From assembly GCF_009760925.1 (NCBI RefSeq), contig NZ_VRLV01000007.1, positions 62,001 through 126,000 of the forward strand: a stretch of 64,000 nucleotides of DNA, read 5' to 3'. The DNA comes from Nonomuraea typhae (GTDB lineage Bacteria; Actinomycetota; Actinomycetes; Streptosporangiales; Streptosporangiaceae). The notes under the pieces were generated by a model, which did not search any database, was not told the origin of the DNA, and saw only the letters and a list, made by a program, of their open reading frames with translations. Each line of letters opens with the position of its first letter. The first letter of the stretch is position 1. A program made the position numbers and the translations under genes. This document shows, piece by piece, positions 1 to 9,380 of the stretch.

Positions 1-1
1 C

Positions 2-1291
2 TACACCTCCGGCTCCACCGGCCTGCCGAAAGGTGTCATGATCGAGCACCGGAGCCTCGCCGGGACGCTCGAGTGGTACGCGGACGCGACCTGCCTGTCG
101 CCCGGCGACCGGGTGGGCCAGACCGCGGCGAGCGGCTTCGACGTGGCCGGCTGCGAGATCTGGAGCGCGCTGGCCGCCGGCGCCGAACTGCACATCGCCC
201 CGGAGTCGGTCAGAAAGGCGCCGGAGGAGCTCTGCCACTGGGCGGCCGAGCGCCGCCTGGACGTGCTGTACATGGTGACGCCGCTCGCGCAGCTGGCCGT
301 GGAGAACGGCTGGCTGGATCGCGCCCCGCCGAGGGTCCTGACCACCGGAGGGGAGCGGCTGACGGTGACGCCGCCGCCGGGCGCGCGCTATCGCCTCCTC
401 AACATGTACGGCCCGGCCGAGACGGCCGTGGTGGCCACGTGCGCGGAGGTGCCCCCGGGCAGCGAGGCGCCGCCGCCCATCGGCCACCCGATAGCGGGCG
501 CTACCGCGCTCGTGCTGGACGCCGCCGGGCTGCCGGTGCCCCCGGGCGTGCCCGGCGAGTTGTACATCGGCGGCGCCGGGGTCGGCCGCGGCTATCTGGG
601 CCGCCCGACGCTGACCGCCAAACGTTTCCTGACCCGGGCGGGCGAGCGCGTCTACCGCACCGGTGACCTGGTGCGGCGGCGCGTCGACGGGCAGTTGGAG
701 TATGTCGGCCGGGCCGACGACCAGGTGAAGATCCGCGGTTTCCGCATCGAGCTGGGCGAGGTGGAGGCGCATCTGCGCGCCCACCCGGAGGTGACCGACG
801 CCGCGGCGGCCGTGTGGACGCCGGCCCGCGGTCACCCGCGCCTGGCCGGGTACGCGGTCGGGCTGTTCGACCCGATCGAGGTGCGCCGCTGGCTGGCCCG
901 GCGGCTGCCGGCGCACATGGTGCCCGCGGTGATCGTGCCGATGGCGAGCCTGCCGCTGACCCCCAACCAGAAGCTCGACCGCGCCGCCCTGCCCGATCCC
1001 GCCCGGCTGCCCGACACCGCGGTGCTGACCGACCCGGGTGAGCGCGCGCTGGCCGCGGACTGGCGGGAGGCGTGCGGCGTGGTCGTCCGCGGCCCCGGCG
1101 ACAACCTGGCCGAGCTGGGGGCGGACTCCCTCGACCTGATCCTGGTGCGCGCCCGCGTGGCGGCCAGGGCGGGGGCGCCGATCCCGGCCGACCTGCTCAC
1201 GCTGGTGCAGCCGCTGAGCGAGCAGGCCGCCCTCCTCGCGGCGCTGCCCTCGCTCGAGGCCGCGGCGGCCTGTGGCAGGCGGGCGCCATGA
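2..1291 (+). CDS. NRPS adenylation domain plus carrier protein, 5' end outside window
   Basis: The reading frame is open from nucleotide 2, so the gene starts upstream of the window. What is visible is the second half of an amino-acid adenylation domain followed by a peptidyl carrier domain. Core motifs appear in order: A3 (TSGSTGLPKG) at the very edge, A5 (NMYGPAE), A6 (GELYIGGAGVGRGYL), A7 (YRTGD), A8 (DDQVKIRGFRIELGEVE) and A10 (NQKLDRAALP). The carrier motif ELGADSLDLI carries the serine that takes phosphopantetheine. The domain would activate an amino acid with ATP and load it on its own carrier. The substrate is not recognised. No condensation or thioesterase domain follows the carrier. 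The stop overlaps the next start (ATGA at 1288-1291), which indicates translational coupling. Confidence 0.93.
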   Translation, partial: YTSGSTGLPKGVMIEHRSLAGTLEWYADATCLSPGDRVGQTAASGFDVAGCEIWSALAAGAELHIAPESVRKAPEELCHWAAERRLDVLYMVTPLAQLAVENGWLDRAPPRVLTTGGERLTVTPPPGARYRLLNMYGPAETAVVATCAEVPPGSEAPPPIGHPIAGATALVLDAAGLPVPPGVPGELYIGGAGVGRGYLGRPTLTAKRFLTRAGERVYRTGDLVRRRVDGQLEYVGRADDQVKIRGFRIELGEVEAHLRAHPEVTDAAAAVWTPARGHPRLAGYAVGLFDPIEVRRWLARRLPAHMVPAVIVPMASLPLTPNQKLDRAALPDPARLPDTAVLTDPGERALAADWREACGVVVRGPGDNLAELGADSLDLILVRARVAARAGAPIPADLLTLVQPLSEQAALLAALPSLEAAAACGRRAP

Positions 1292-2658
1292 TCTACGACA
1301 ACGTGATCGACTGGGCCCGTAAGTTCCCTGGGCGGCCGTGCGTGATCGAGGCGGGGCGCGTCTTCACCTGGGCACACCTGCTGGAGGTGTTCGAGGACGG
1401 CCGCCGCGAGCTGAAGCGGGCCGGGATCGGCCCCGGCGACCTGGTCGCCGTCGGCGGCGTGCGCCGGGGCGCGGCGATCGCGGGCATGCTGGCCGCCTGG
1501 TCGGTGGGCGCCGCCTACCTGCCTCTGGCGTACGGGACGCCGCTGGCCCGCGCCGAGCTGATCCTGGACATCGCCCGCCCAGCCGCCATCCTGGACGACC
1601 CGCTCGTGGCCGACGGCGACTGGGGCGGCTTCCACCTGCTGGACGACCCGGCCAAGCTCAATCCGGCGACGGCCTACGTGATCTTCACCTCGGGATCCTC
1701 CGGCGTGCCCAAGGGCGTGATGGTCGGGCACGCGGGGCTTGGCCCGCTGACCGAGTGGTACCGGGAGATCACCATGCTGGCCCCGGGTGACGTGGCCGGC
1801 CAGGTGGCCTCGCTCACCTTCGACGCCAGCGTCCTGGAGATCTGGGGCGCGCTGGCCAACGGCGCCACGCTCGCGGTCCCGCCGCTCGACGCCGTGCTCG
1901 ACCCGGAGGTCTACCAGGACTTCCTGCGCGAGCACGAGGTCAGGGCCGCGTTCGTGCCGACCGGCATGGTGGCGCCGCTGTTCGACCTGGACTGGCCGGA
2001 GGACGTCCCCACCCGCATGCTGTTCACCGGCGGCGAGCGGCTGACCCGCTGGCCGGAGCCGCGCCACCCGTTCGCCTTCTACAACTGCTACGGCCCGGCG
2101 GAAAGCACCGTCGCCGCGACCTGCCACCTGCTCGACCCGCGCGCCGCCCGCCGCGAGCCGCCCCCGATCGGCCGCCCCCTGTCGTACGTGCACACGCGCG
2201 TGGCCGAGGACGGCGAACTGTGGCTCGGCGGCCCCGCGATCGCCCTCGGTTACCTGGGCGCCGCCGACGACTCCTTCGTCGAGCACAACGGCGAGCGCTG
2301 GTACCGCACGGGCGACCTGGTCACCCAGGACGCCGATGGCGTCCTCCACTACGTCTCGCGCACCGACGACCAGATCCAGCTGGACGGCCGCAGGACGGAA
2401 CCGGCCGAGATCGTCCACACCATTCTCATGCTCGCCGACGTCGCCGACGCGTTCGTCTTCACGCGCGAGACCCCTTCAGGGGAGGTACGGCTGAGCGCCG
2501 CCGTCACCCCGGCCACCGTCGCCATGCAGGAACTCCGGCACCACCTCGAACGGCTGCTGCCCGCCTACATGATCCCGTCCGAGATCATGCCGATGGACGC
2601 GTTCCCTCTCACCGCCCACGGCAAGGTCGACGTCGACGCCCTCAGGGAGCGACGATGA
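1288..2658 (+). CDS. Stand-alone amino-acid adenylation enzyme
   Basis: A 456-residue protein that is an adenylation domain only. It has A3 (TSGSSGVPKG), A4 (FDASVLEIW), A5 (YNCYGPAES), A7 (YRTGD), a shortened A8 (DDQIQLDGRRTEPAEI) and A10 with the catalytic lysine (HGKVD). No carrier serine motif follows, so it must load a carrier protein in trans, possibly that of the preceding gene. The A6 region is short (GELWLGGPAIALGYL) and the sub-domain around A8 has lost the usual G-F-R-I-E pattern, so activity is likely but not certain. It overlaps its neighbours on both sides by 4 nt (ATGA), so the three NRPS-type genes form one operon. The substrate is unknown. Confidence 0.9.
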   Translation: MIYDNVIDWARKFPGRPCVIEAGRVFTWAHLLEVFEDGRRELKRAGIGPGDLVAVGGVRRGAAIAGMLAAWSVGAAYLPLAYGTPLARAELILDIARPAAILDDPLVADGDWGGFHLLDDPAKLNPATAYVIFTSGSSGVPKGVMVGHAGLGPLTEWYREITMLAPGDVAGQVASLTFDASVLEIWGALANGATLAVPPLDAVLDPEVYQDFLREHEVRAAFVPTGMVAPLFDLDWPEDVPTRMLFTGGERLTRWPEPRHPFAFYNCYGPAESTVAATCHLLDPRAARREPPPIGRPLSYVHTRVAEDGELWLGGPAIALGYLGAADDSFVEHNGERWYRTGDLVTQDADGVLHYVSRTDDQIQLDGRRTEPAEIVHTILMLADVADAFVFTRETPSGEVRLSAAVTPATVAMQELRHHLERLLPAYMIPSEIMPMDAFPLTAHGKVDVDALRERR

Positions 2659-5009
2659 ATCTCGACAGTCTCTTCTCACCGGTGCGGCACGCTCTGGCCG
2701 CCCTGGTGACGCGGCAGGAGGCCGACACCCGCCCTGCCGTCCACGTCTTCCTGCTGACCTGCCACGCGATCGTCCTGCGCTACTGCCTCGGGATGTTCAC
2801 CGAGGCCACGGCCAGACGGCTGCTCGGCCATCTGGTGAACGTCGCGCTAGGGGGCACCAGGACGCACCTGCTCACCCGGACCTGGGCCGGGTCCGCCAGA
2901 GGGGAACCACCTACCGGGACGGTGGTGAGTCTCGTCCGGGCACAGGCGGCGGCCTCGCCCGGGGCGAGTGCCCAGGCCCGCGGTGAGCAGGTGCCCAATC
3001 TTCGCCGGGTGAAGGGCGAGGTGCCGCTCACGCCGGTGCAGCGGCGCTTCACCACGATCGGCGGGCTCGACTCCCAGTCGGTACGGCTGCGCTGGGGCGA
3101 ACCTCCCGACCCCGATCGCCTGCGGGCGGCCCTGGGCCGGCTGATCGCCCACCACGACGCCCTGCGGCTGCGCCTGCGCAGGACGCCGGGCGGCTGGCGG
3201 CAGCACGTCGCCGAGAGGGAGAGCGCCGACCCGCTCCTCGACGGCCCCCGGCCGCCCGGCGGCCGGTGCGTCGATCCGGCGCGCGGGCCGATGCTGCGCG
3301 CCAGCCTGGACGGACGGGACCTGACGATCACTGTTCACCGCCTGGCCGTCGACGCGGCCTCCTGGGACATCCTGCTCGACGACCTGGCCACGGCCTACCA
3401 GGGCGGCCCGCTTCCGGCCCGGACCACCCCCTTCCGCCGCTGGGCCGAGCGCCTGGCCGGGCATGCGGCCGCGCCGGAGTTCGCCGCCGAGGCCGCCTAC
3501 TGGCGCACGCCACGACCGGAGCCGGCGTCCTTCCCCGTGGACCACCCGGGCGTGACGCACGCGGACGCGGCCACGCTGGTGCGCACCCTCGACCCCGCTT
3601 ACACGCGGGCCCTGCTGGCCAAGGAGGTCCACGACCTTCTGGTCACCGCCCTGGCCCAGACGGTCGCCGATCACACCGGGCGTCCCGACGTCCACCTGGA
3701 TCTGGAGCGCGACGGCCGCGTGCCGCCCTTCGCCGGCGTGGACCTGTCCAGGACGGTCGGCCCGTTCACCGTCGTCCACCCCTTCCACGTGCACCTGCGT
3801 GACGCCCTGGACACCGACCGCTGCGTCAAGGCGGTGCGTGAGGTCCTGCGCACCACGCCCTGCCAGGGCGTCGGCCACGGCCTGGCGGGCGGGCGCGCGG
3901 CGGCCCCGATCAGCTTCGCCTACGAGGGCGTGGTCCCGCGGGGATCGGGTGTGTTCACCCGGCTCACGCCCGAGTCCTGCCCGGGGCGCTCGCACCTCAT
4001 CGAGGTCCGCGCGGCCGTGGTGGACGAGGTTCTGCAGGTCACCTGGGCCTACTCGCCCGCCCAGTACCGAGAGGAGACCGTGAGCGCGCTGGCCGAGCGC
4101 TTCCTGGACCGGGTCGTGGCGCTGCTCATCCCGTCCGGGCGGCACACGCCACGCGGGCGGGCGTTTCTCGACCGGTTCTTCCCCGGAATTCCGGCCACGT
4201 TGCTGCGCATGCACCGGCACCGCGTGCCCGGCGCGGCTGTCGCGCTGGTGGCCGATGGCGTGGTGGCCGAGGCGTGGGGCGAGGGGCTTGCCTCGGCCAC
4301 CACCGGGCTCCCGGTGCGCCGGGACACGGTCTTCTGCGCGGGTACGGCAGGCGAGCACGTCACCGCGCTGGCCGTCCTCCGGCTGGCCCGCGAGGGGGTC
4401 GCCGATCTGGACGAGGACGTCAACCACTACCTCAGTGCCCCGGGGGTGCGCCCCGGTCTGACCCTGCGCGTCCTGCTCACGCGCACGCCCGAGGGCGGCA
4501 AGGTGGTCGAGCGGGTGCTCTGCGCGCTGACGGGCAGGGATCTGCCCGGGCTCATGCGGGAGCTGGTCTTCGACCCCCTGGGCATGCGGCACAGCGGCTA
4601 CGACGCGCGCCTGCCGAAGGCGGCCACGGGCCACGACCGGCGGGGCAGGCCGCTGTCCGGCTGCCCGGCCGGACTGTGGACCAGCGCGGAGGACCTGGCC
4701 AGGGTGGCCACGGAGATCCAGCGGGCGTACGCGGGCACCGGCGTGCTGCTCGACCGCTGGGCGGCCACCCAGCTGCTGACCCCCGTCCCGGGCACCGTCC
4801 ACGGGCTGGGCACCGTGGTCCGGGAGGCGGACGGTGTGCGCTGGTTCGGGCACACCGGGACGGCGCCCGGATATCACTGCTATTCGGGGGTGGGTCTCGA
4901 AACGGGCGCCGGAGTGGTCCTGATGTCGAACGCAGAGTCGGGAATGGAGTTCGCCTTCGACCTTCTGGTGGAGCTCGGGGCCGGATTCCACACCTGGACG
5001 GAGCGCTAG
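2655..5009 (+). CDS. Epimerization/condensation-like domain fused to beta-lactamase-fold domain, both apparently inactive
   Basis: A 784-residue protein. After about 110 residues of unclear fold comes a C/E-type NRPS domain (VPLTPVQRRF; then GVGHGLAG and APISFAYEG, which resemble epimerization-domain motifs). The expected HHxxxDG motif reads HRLAVDA, so the catalytic second histidine is an arginine. The C-terminal third resembles the beta-lactamase/penicillin-binding-protein fold (class C, PF00144-like): DTVFCAG, then GTAGEHVTALAVLRL, PLGMRHSGY and FGHTGTAPGY. The nucleophile motif SxxK is replaced by TAGE, and the stretch that should hold YxN is missing. Some NRPS systems use PBP-type enzymes as trans-acting peptide cyclases, and this domain may descend from one. 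Fold assignment is firm. Loss of catalysis is inferred from the missing residues. A binding or scaffold role is possible. Confidence 0.82.
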   Translation: MNLDSLFSPVRHALAALVTRQEADTRPAVHVFLLTCHAIVLRYCLGMFTEATARRLLGHLVNVALGGTRTHLLTRTWAGSARGEPPTGTVVSLVRAQAAASPGASAQARGEQVPNLRRVKGEVPLTPVQRRFTTIGGLDSQSVRLRWGEPPDPDRLRAALGRLIAHHDALRLRLRRTPGGWRQHVAERESADPLLDGPRPPGGRCVDPARGPMLRASLDGRDLTITVHRLAVDAASWDILLDDLATAYQGGPLPARTTPFRRWAERLAGHAAAPEFAAEAAYWRTPRPEPASFPVDHPGVTHADAATLVRTLDPAYTRALLAKEVHDLLVTALAQTVADHTGRPDVHLDLERDGRVPPFAGVDLSRTVGPFTVVHPFHVHLRDALDTDRCVKAVREVLRTTPCQGVGHGLAGGRAAAPISFAYEGVVPRGSGVFTRLTPESCPGRSHLIEVRAAVVDEVLQVTWAYSPAQYREETVSALAERFLDRVVALLIPSGRHTPRGRAFLDRFFPGIPATLLRMHRHRVPGAAVALVADGVVAEAWGEGLASATTGLPVRRDTVFCAGTAGEHVTALAVLRLAREGVADLDEDVNHYLSAPGVRPGLTLRVLLTRTPEGGKVVERVLCALTGRDLPGLMRELVFDPLGMRHSGYDARLPKAATGHDRRGRPLSGCPAGLWTSAEDLARVATEIQRAYAGTGVLLDRWAATQLLTPVPGTVHGLGTVVREADGVRWFGHTGTAPGYHCYSGVGLETGAGVVLMSNAESGMEFAFDLLVELGAGFHTWTER

Positions 5010-5020
5010 TCGTAACCTGA

Positions 5021-5056
5021 CGGGTGCCATCTGCTGGTTTCGGCGGGTGGCACCCG
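5021..5056 (+). terminator. Intrinsic terminator-like hairpin after the NRPS operon
   Basis: A perfect 9-bp inverted repeat, CGGGTGCCA (5021-5029) and TGGCACCCG (5048-5056), separated by 18 nt, lies 11 nt after the stop of the upstream gene. It has no strong T tract, as is common in actinomycetes. Confidence 0.6.
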
Positions 5057-5111
5057 TTGAGTTTGCGAGATTAACTCGTATGTTGGCATTGGTGCGCGCC
5101 TAGGCCCCCGT

Positions 5112-5155
5112 GCGCCAAGCTGGCGCTCCACATTGCCATAATTCGCGCATATAGT
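5112..5155 (+). promoter_or_regulatory. Possible promoter region of the SARP regulator
   Basis: The space before the regulator is AT-richer than its surroundings. It holds a perfect inverted repeat GCGCCA-agc-TGGCGC (5112-5126) and a good -10-like hexamer TATAGT (5150-5155), about 50 nt before the chosen start. No convincing -35 box was found. This is inference from pattern only. Confidence 0.35.
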
Positions 5156-5203
5156 GACCTCTGCAGATCAACGGTAACTCTTTGTCAAGTGAGAAGGTGG
5201 GCG

Positions 5204-8104
5204 TTGATCCTCGAGTTTCGGGTGCTTGGGCCGCTCGAAGTATTCGCCGGAACCAAGGTGGATATCGAGGGCCGCCGACGCCAGATCGTGCTGGTGATGT
5301 TGTTACTCGAGCCTGGCCGGGTGGTCACCACCGGCCGGCTGATCGAGGCGCTGTACGGCGACGAGCCGCCGAAGACGGCCGACGCCCAGGTGCAAATCTG
5401 CATCTCCCAGTTGCGCAGCTGGTTCGCCAAATACACCGACAGTGAGGTCATCGTCACCCATTCCGCCGGATACCTCATCCGGATTCCGGAGGACTGCCTC
5501 GATCTGACCCGCTTCCGCCGGCACATCACCCGGGGCCGCGAGGCCGCCCGTGCCCAGGATCTCGAAGGCGCGGTCAACGAGTTCCGCGCGGGCCTGGCCC
5601 TGTGGCGGGGCGAGGCGCTGGAAGGCATCAACAGCCGGCGCGTGCAGGCCGCCGCGACCCGGCACAACGAGGAACGCTTCGTCGCGCTGCAGGAGTGCAT
5701 CGACCTGGAGCTGCGCCTGCAGCGCCACCACGAGCTGCTGGGCGAGCTCAAGGAACTGGTCGCCGTGCACCCGCTGCGCGAGGAACTCCACATGCAGCTC
5801 GCCCTGGCGCTCTACCGCGCCGACCGGCAGGTCGAGGCGCTGGAGGTGCTGCGGAACGTGCAGTACACACTGGTCGAGGAGCACGGGCTGAGCCCGGGCG
5901 AGGAGCTGCGCCAGCTCGAGCAGGCCATCCTGTCGCAGGATCCCTCCCTGGCCGCCCCCGCCTCGGAGCCGACGAAGATCGTGCCGCACCAGCTGCCCGC
6001 CGCGCCGTCCAACTTCGTCGGCCGCGACGAGGTCATCAGGGAGGTCCGTGACCGCCTGGTCAACCCTGGGCAGGTCCACCGGGCCGCGGTGGTCATGGTC
6101 ACCGGACCCGGCGGGGTGGGCAAGACGGCCCTCGCCGTACACGCCGCGCACAAGGCGCGCGAGGAGTTCCCCGACGGCCAGCTCTACGTGCACCTGCGCG
6201 ACGCCGACGGCCACCCGGTCCCGGCCGAGCAGGTGCTGGAGCGGCTGCTGCGCTCGCTCGGCGTCGCGCCGTCGGTGCTGCCGAGCGGCATCGTCGAGCT
6301 CGGCACCATGTACCGCAGCGTCATGGCCAACCGCCGGGTGCTCGTCGTGCTCGACGACGCCGCCAGCGCGCGGCAGATCCTGCCGCTGGTGCCCGCCGAG
6401 CCGCGCTGCGCGCTCCTGGTCACCAGCCGCCGCTCGGTCATCGGCCTGCACGGCGCCCACCACGTGGACCTGGACGTCTTCGACGAGAACACCAGCCTCG
6501 AACTGCTCTCGCAGGTGATCGGCGAGGCCCGGGTCATGACCCAGGAGGCGGCCGCCAGGCGGCTGGCGGAAGCCTGCGGCCACCTGCCGCTCGGCCTCGG
6601 CATCGTGGCGGCCAAGCTCTCCATGCGCCAGCACTGGCCGATCGACCAGATGGTGCGCAGGCTCGCCGACGAGCGGCGCCGCCTGGACGAGCTGATCCTC
6701 GGCGACGCCAGCGTCCGCGCCACGATCTCGATCTCCTGCCAGGAGCTCGACCCGCCCGCCGCCCGGCTCGTGCTGCTGCTCGGCGCCCTCGACGAGGTGG
6801 ACTTCGCCGGCTGGATCGCCGGCCCGCTGCTTGACATGGACCCGTACGTGGCCACCGACATCCTGGAGACGCTGGTCGAGGAGCGGCTGGTCGACATCGT
6901 CGTGCGCGACGACCAGCAGGTGCGCTACCGCCTGCACGACCTGACCAGGACCTACGTGCGCGAGCTGCTGGCCCGCGAGATCCCGCTGGAGGAGCAGGAG
7001 GAGGCGCTGCACCGGCTGCTGCGCTGCTGGCTGCACCTCGCGGGCCGGGCCCACCGCCAGGCATACGGCGGCGACTACACGATCCTGCACTCCGCCGTCG
7101 AGCCGTGGACCCTGCCGGAGGAGCTGGTCGAGAGCCTGATCGCCGACCCGATCGAATGGTTTCAAACAGAGCTGACGAACCTGGTCTCCGGCGTGCACCA
7201 GGCCGCCAGGCTCGGCCTGCACGAGTTGTGCTGGGACCTGGCCGTCACCTCCGTGACCTTGTTCGAGACCCGCTCCTACCGGCAGGCGTGGCGCGAGACC
7301 CACGAGATAGCGTGGGGCGCGGTACGGCGGGCCGGCGACAAACGCGGCGAGGCCGTCGTGCGCTACTCCCTCAGCGGCCTGGAGCTCGTCGAGCAGCGGC
7401 TGGCCGAGGCGCAGCAGAACCTGGAGGCGGCCCGCGCCTGGTTCGAGGCCAGCGGCGACATCCACGGCCGCGGCCTGGTCCTGCGCCACCTGGCCTTCAT
7501 CGAGCGCACCAAGGGCCAGTACTCGGTGGCCCAGGACTGGTACGAGCAGGCGCTGAAGGACCTGCGCGGCGCGGGCGACCTCGTGGGGGAGGCGCACGTG
7601 CTGCGCAACATCGCCCAGATCCACCTGGAGTCCGGACGGCCGGAGGAGGCCGAGCCGTACCTGCGTGAGTCCTTGGCGATCTGCGTGCGCACCGGGTCGA
7701 GCCGGATCGAGGCGCAGGTGCGCTACCGGCTGGGCGAGGCGATGCTCACGCGCGGGCGGCTGACGGAGGCCGAGGAGTCGTTCGACGCCGCCCTGTTCAC
7801 CGCGACCAGCATGAACGACTCGATCGGCGAGGCGTTCGCGCTGCTCGGCATCGGCCGGGTACGGCTGGCCCAGGGCGACTTCGTGGGCGCGCAGCCCCTG
7901 CTCGGCGACGCCCTGATGTCCGCCTGCCTGGGCGGCAGCCAGTTGTGCGAGGGTCAGTCGCTGCTGGCGCTGGCCGAGCTGGCGCTGGCCGGGAACGATC
8001 CGGACGCGGCAGGGGTACGGCTGGACCGTGCCGAAGCCATCTTCACCGACATCGAGGCCAAGGCGTGGCGGGCCAGGGTGGACGAGCTGCGGGCCAAGTT
8101 CTGA
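5204..8104 (+). CDS. SARP-family transcriptional regulator with NB-ARC (STAND) ATPase and TPR domains
   Basis: A 966-residue AfsR-like regulator. Residues 1-95 form an OmpR-type winged helix (starting FRVLGPLEVF), followed by a bacterial transcriptional activator domain (about 95-250). A P-loop ATPase follows (GPGGVGKT near residue 303, hhhhDD as LVVLDDA), and the last 260 residues contain TPR-type helical repeats. Proteins of this build usually activate secondary-metabolite genes, so the adjacent NRPS locus is the likely target. I chose the TTG at 5204 because GAGAAGG lies 6 nt upstream and the protein then begins like other SARPs. A GTG at 5189 is in frame but lacks a ribosome site. A TTA codon lies in the DNA-binding domain (the VMLLLEP region), so expression may depend on the rare leucyl tRNA. 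Confidence 0.92.
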   Translation: MILEFRVLGPLEVFAGTKVDIEGRRRQIVLVMLLLEPGRVVTTGRLIEALYGDEPPKTADAQVQICISQLRSWFAKYTDSEVIVTHSAGYLIRIPEDCLDLTRFRRHITRGREAARAQDLEGAVNEFRAGLALWRGEALEGINSRRVQAAATRHNEERFVALQECIDLELRLQRHHELLGELKELVAVHPLREELHMQLALALYRADRQVEALEVLRNVQYTLVEEHGLSPGEELRQLEQAILSQDPSLAAPASEPTKIVPHQLPAAPSNFVGRDEVIREVRDRLVNPGQVHRAAVVMVTGPGGVGKTALAVHAAHKAREEFPDGQLYVHLRDADGHPVPAEQVLERLLRSLGVAPSVLPSGIVELGTMYRSVMANRRVLVVLDDAASARQILPLVPAEPRCALLVTSRRSVIGLHGAHHVDLDVFDENTSLELLSQVIGEARVMTQEAAARRLAEACGHLPLGLGIVAAKLSMRQHWPIDQMVRRLADERRRLDELILGDASVRATISISCQELDPPAARLVLLLGALDEVDFAGWIAGPLLDMDPYVATDILETLVEERLVDIVVRDDQQVRYRLHDLTRTYVRELLAREIPLEEQEEALHRLLRCWLHLAGRAHRQAYGGDYTILHSAVEPWTLPEELVESLIADPIEWFQTELTNLVSGVHQAARLGLHELCWDLAVTSVTLFETRSYRQAWRETHEIAWGAVRRAGDKRGEAVVRYSLSGLELVEQRLAEAQQNLEAARAWFEASGDIHGRGLVLRHLAFIERTKGQYSVAQDWYEQALKDLRGAGDLVGEAHVLRNIAQIHLESGRPEEAEPYLRESLAICVRTGSSRIEAQVRYRLGEAMLTRGRLTEAEESFDAALFTATSMNDSIGEAFALLGIGRVRLAQGDFVGAQPLLGDALMSACLGGSQLCEGQSLLALAELALAGNDPDAAGVRLDRAEAIFTDIEAKAWRARVDELRAKF

Positions 8105-8108
8105 CCGG

Positions 8109-9362
8109 TCAGGCGGGGAAGAGGGCGTCCACGTAGGCGTTGCGGAACTTGCCCGGGGGGTCGAGCCGGCGCCTGAGCCGGGCGAAGTCGGCGGCCCGCT
8201 CGTAGAGGGCGCCGATCTGCCGGGGCCGGGCGGTGGTCAGCTTGCCCCAGTGCGGCCGGGCGCCCAGCGGCAGGAGCCGTTCCTCGACCGCGCGCAGCGC
8301 CGGCATGACCGCGGCGGTGTCCCTGATCCACGTGAAGTGGATCGTGAGGGAGTCGCGGTCGTAGGCGGGGCTGAGCCACAGATCGTCGCCGCGGACCGTG
8401 CGCACCTCGGAGATGTGCAGCACGGGCGCCACGAGCGGGCCGATCTCCGCGATGGCCGCGAACGCCTTGCCCGCCGCCTGCCTGGGCAGGTAGTACTCCG
8501 ACTGCAACTCCTGCCCGGCGCTGGGCGCGTGGGCGGGGCGGAAGTGCGGCAGCCGTTCGTGCCAGGGGCCGGGCACGCCCTGTTGCTTGGTGCAGGCCCG
8601 CGCCGGCATCCCGGGCACCGGATGCATCGGGCGCTCCGCGGCCCGCCCGCCGGCCCAGCCGCTCTCCGGCCGGGGCCCGGGGGCGTCGAGGCGGTGTTTG
8701 AGCCAGACCGCGGCCCGGCCGCTGCGCCAGTCGGTGAACGTGCTGACGCTGTAGGCGGCGCCGAACACCTCGTCGAAACAGTCGGCCACCTCGGTGAGCG
8801 GCACGTCGAGGCGGACCCGCTGGGCCACCTCGTAGGCGGGCTCGATCTCCAGCGTCAGCCGGGTGACGATGCCGAGCGCGCCGAGGGCGACGACGGCGCC
8901 GGGGAAGACGCCGGGGTCGTGGTCGCGGCTGAGGGTGACGAGGTCGCCTTCCGGGCCGACCATCTCGACGGCGACGACCGCGGCGGCCAGGCAGCGGGAG
9001 CCGTCGCCGGAGCCGTGGGTGGCGGTGGCGCAGGATCCGGCGACGGAGATGTGCGGCAGCGAGGCCAGGGTGGCCAGCGCGTATCCGGCGTGGTGCAGGT
9101 GTTCGGCGACGTCGGCGTAGCGCAGGCCGGCCGAGACGGCGGCGGTCGACGTCGCGGTGTCGATCTCGACGGACCCGGGCAGAGCGTCCAGGCGGACCAG
9201 GTCGTGGACGGTATCGGCGACGAGGCTGAAGGAGTGGCCGCTGCCGAGCGCGCGCACGCGGCGGCTGGTGGCGACCAGGTGGCGCAGGTCGCCGAGGGTG
9301 GCGGGCCGGTGCACGCGGGCGGCGCCGAAGGTGACGTTGCCCGCCCAGTTGGTGATCGGCAT
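8109..9362 (-). CDS. Alditol oxidase (AldO/xylitol oxidase type), FAD-dependent
   Basis: A 417-residue flavoprotein that matches the Streptomyces alditol oxidase pattern over its full length: NWAGN near the N-terminus, GSGHSFS at residues 40-46, SLPHISVAGSCATATHGSG, and the C-terminal HWGK and LDPPGKFRNA. H43 aligns with the histidine that binds FAD covalently in AldO. Such enzymes oxidise the terminal carbinol of sugar alcohols (xylitol, sorbitol) with O2, giving an aldose and H2O2. No secretion signal is seen, so it is cytoplasmic. It is the last gene of a TetR-Nudix-oxidase run on the minus strand, 18 nt after the Nudix gene, and it converges on the SARP gene with only 4 nt between stops. 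Confidence 0.92.
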   Translation of the reverse strand: MPITNWAGNVTFGAARVHRPATLGDLRHLVATSRRVRALGSGHSFSLVADTVHDLVRLDALPGSVEIDTATSTAAVSAGLRYADVAEHLHHAGYALATLASLPHISVAGSCATATHGSGDGSRCLAAAVVAVEMVGPEGDLVTLSRDHDPGVFPGAVVALGALGIVTRLTLEIEPAYEVAQRVRLDVPLTEVADCFDEVFGAAYSVSTFTDWRSGRAAVWLKHRLDAPGPRPESGWAGGRAAERPMHPVPGMPARACTKQQGVPGPWHERLPHFRPAHAPSAGQELQSEYYLPRQAAGKAFAAIAEIGPLVAPVLHISEVRTVRGDDLWLSPAYDRDSLTIHFTWIRDTAAVMPALRAVEERLLPLGARPHWGKLTTARPRQIGALYERAADFARLRRRLDPPGKFRNAYVDALFPA

Positions 9363-9380
9363 GTCGGCTCCCGGTCGGCG

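Noticed and set aside
832..2418. Long minus-strand frame opposite the two adenylation genes
   Set aside because: The plus strand encodes clear A-domain motifs throughout; the antisense translation has no recognisable domain.
4150..5009. Beta-lactam resistance gene
   Set aside because: The beta-lactamase-like part is fused to an NRPS domain and lacks the SxxK and YxN catalytic motifs.
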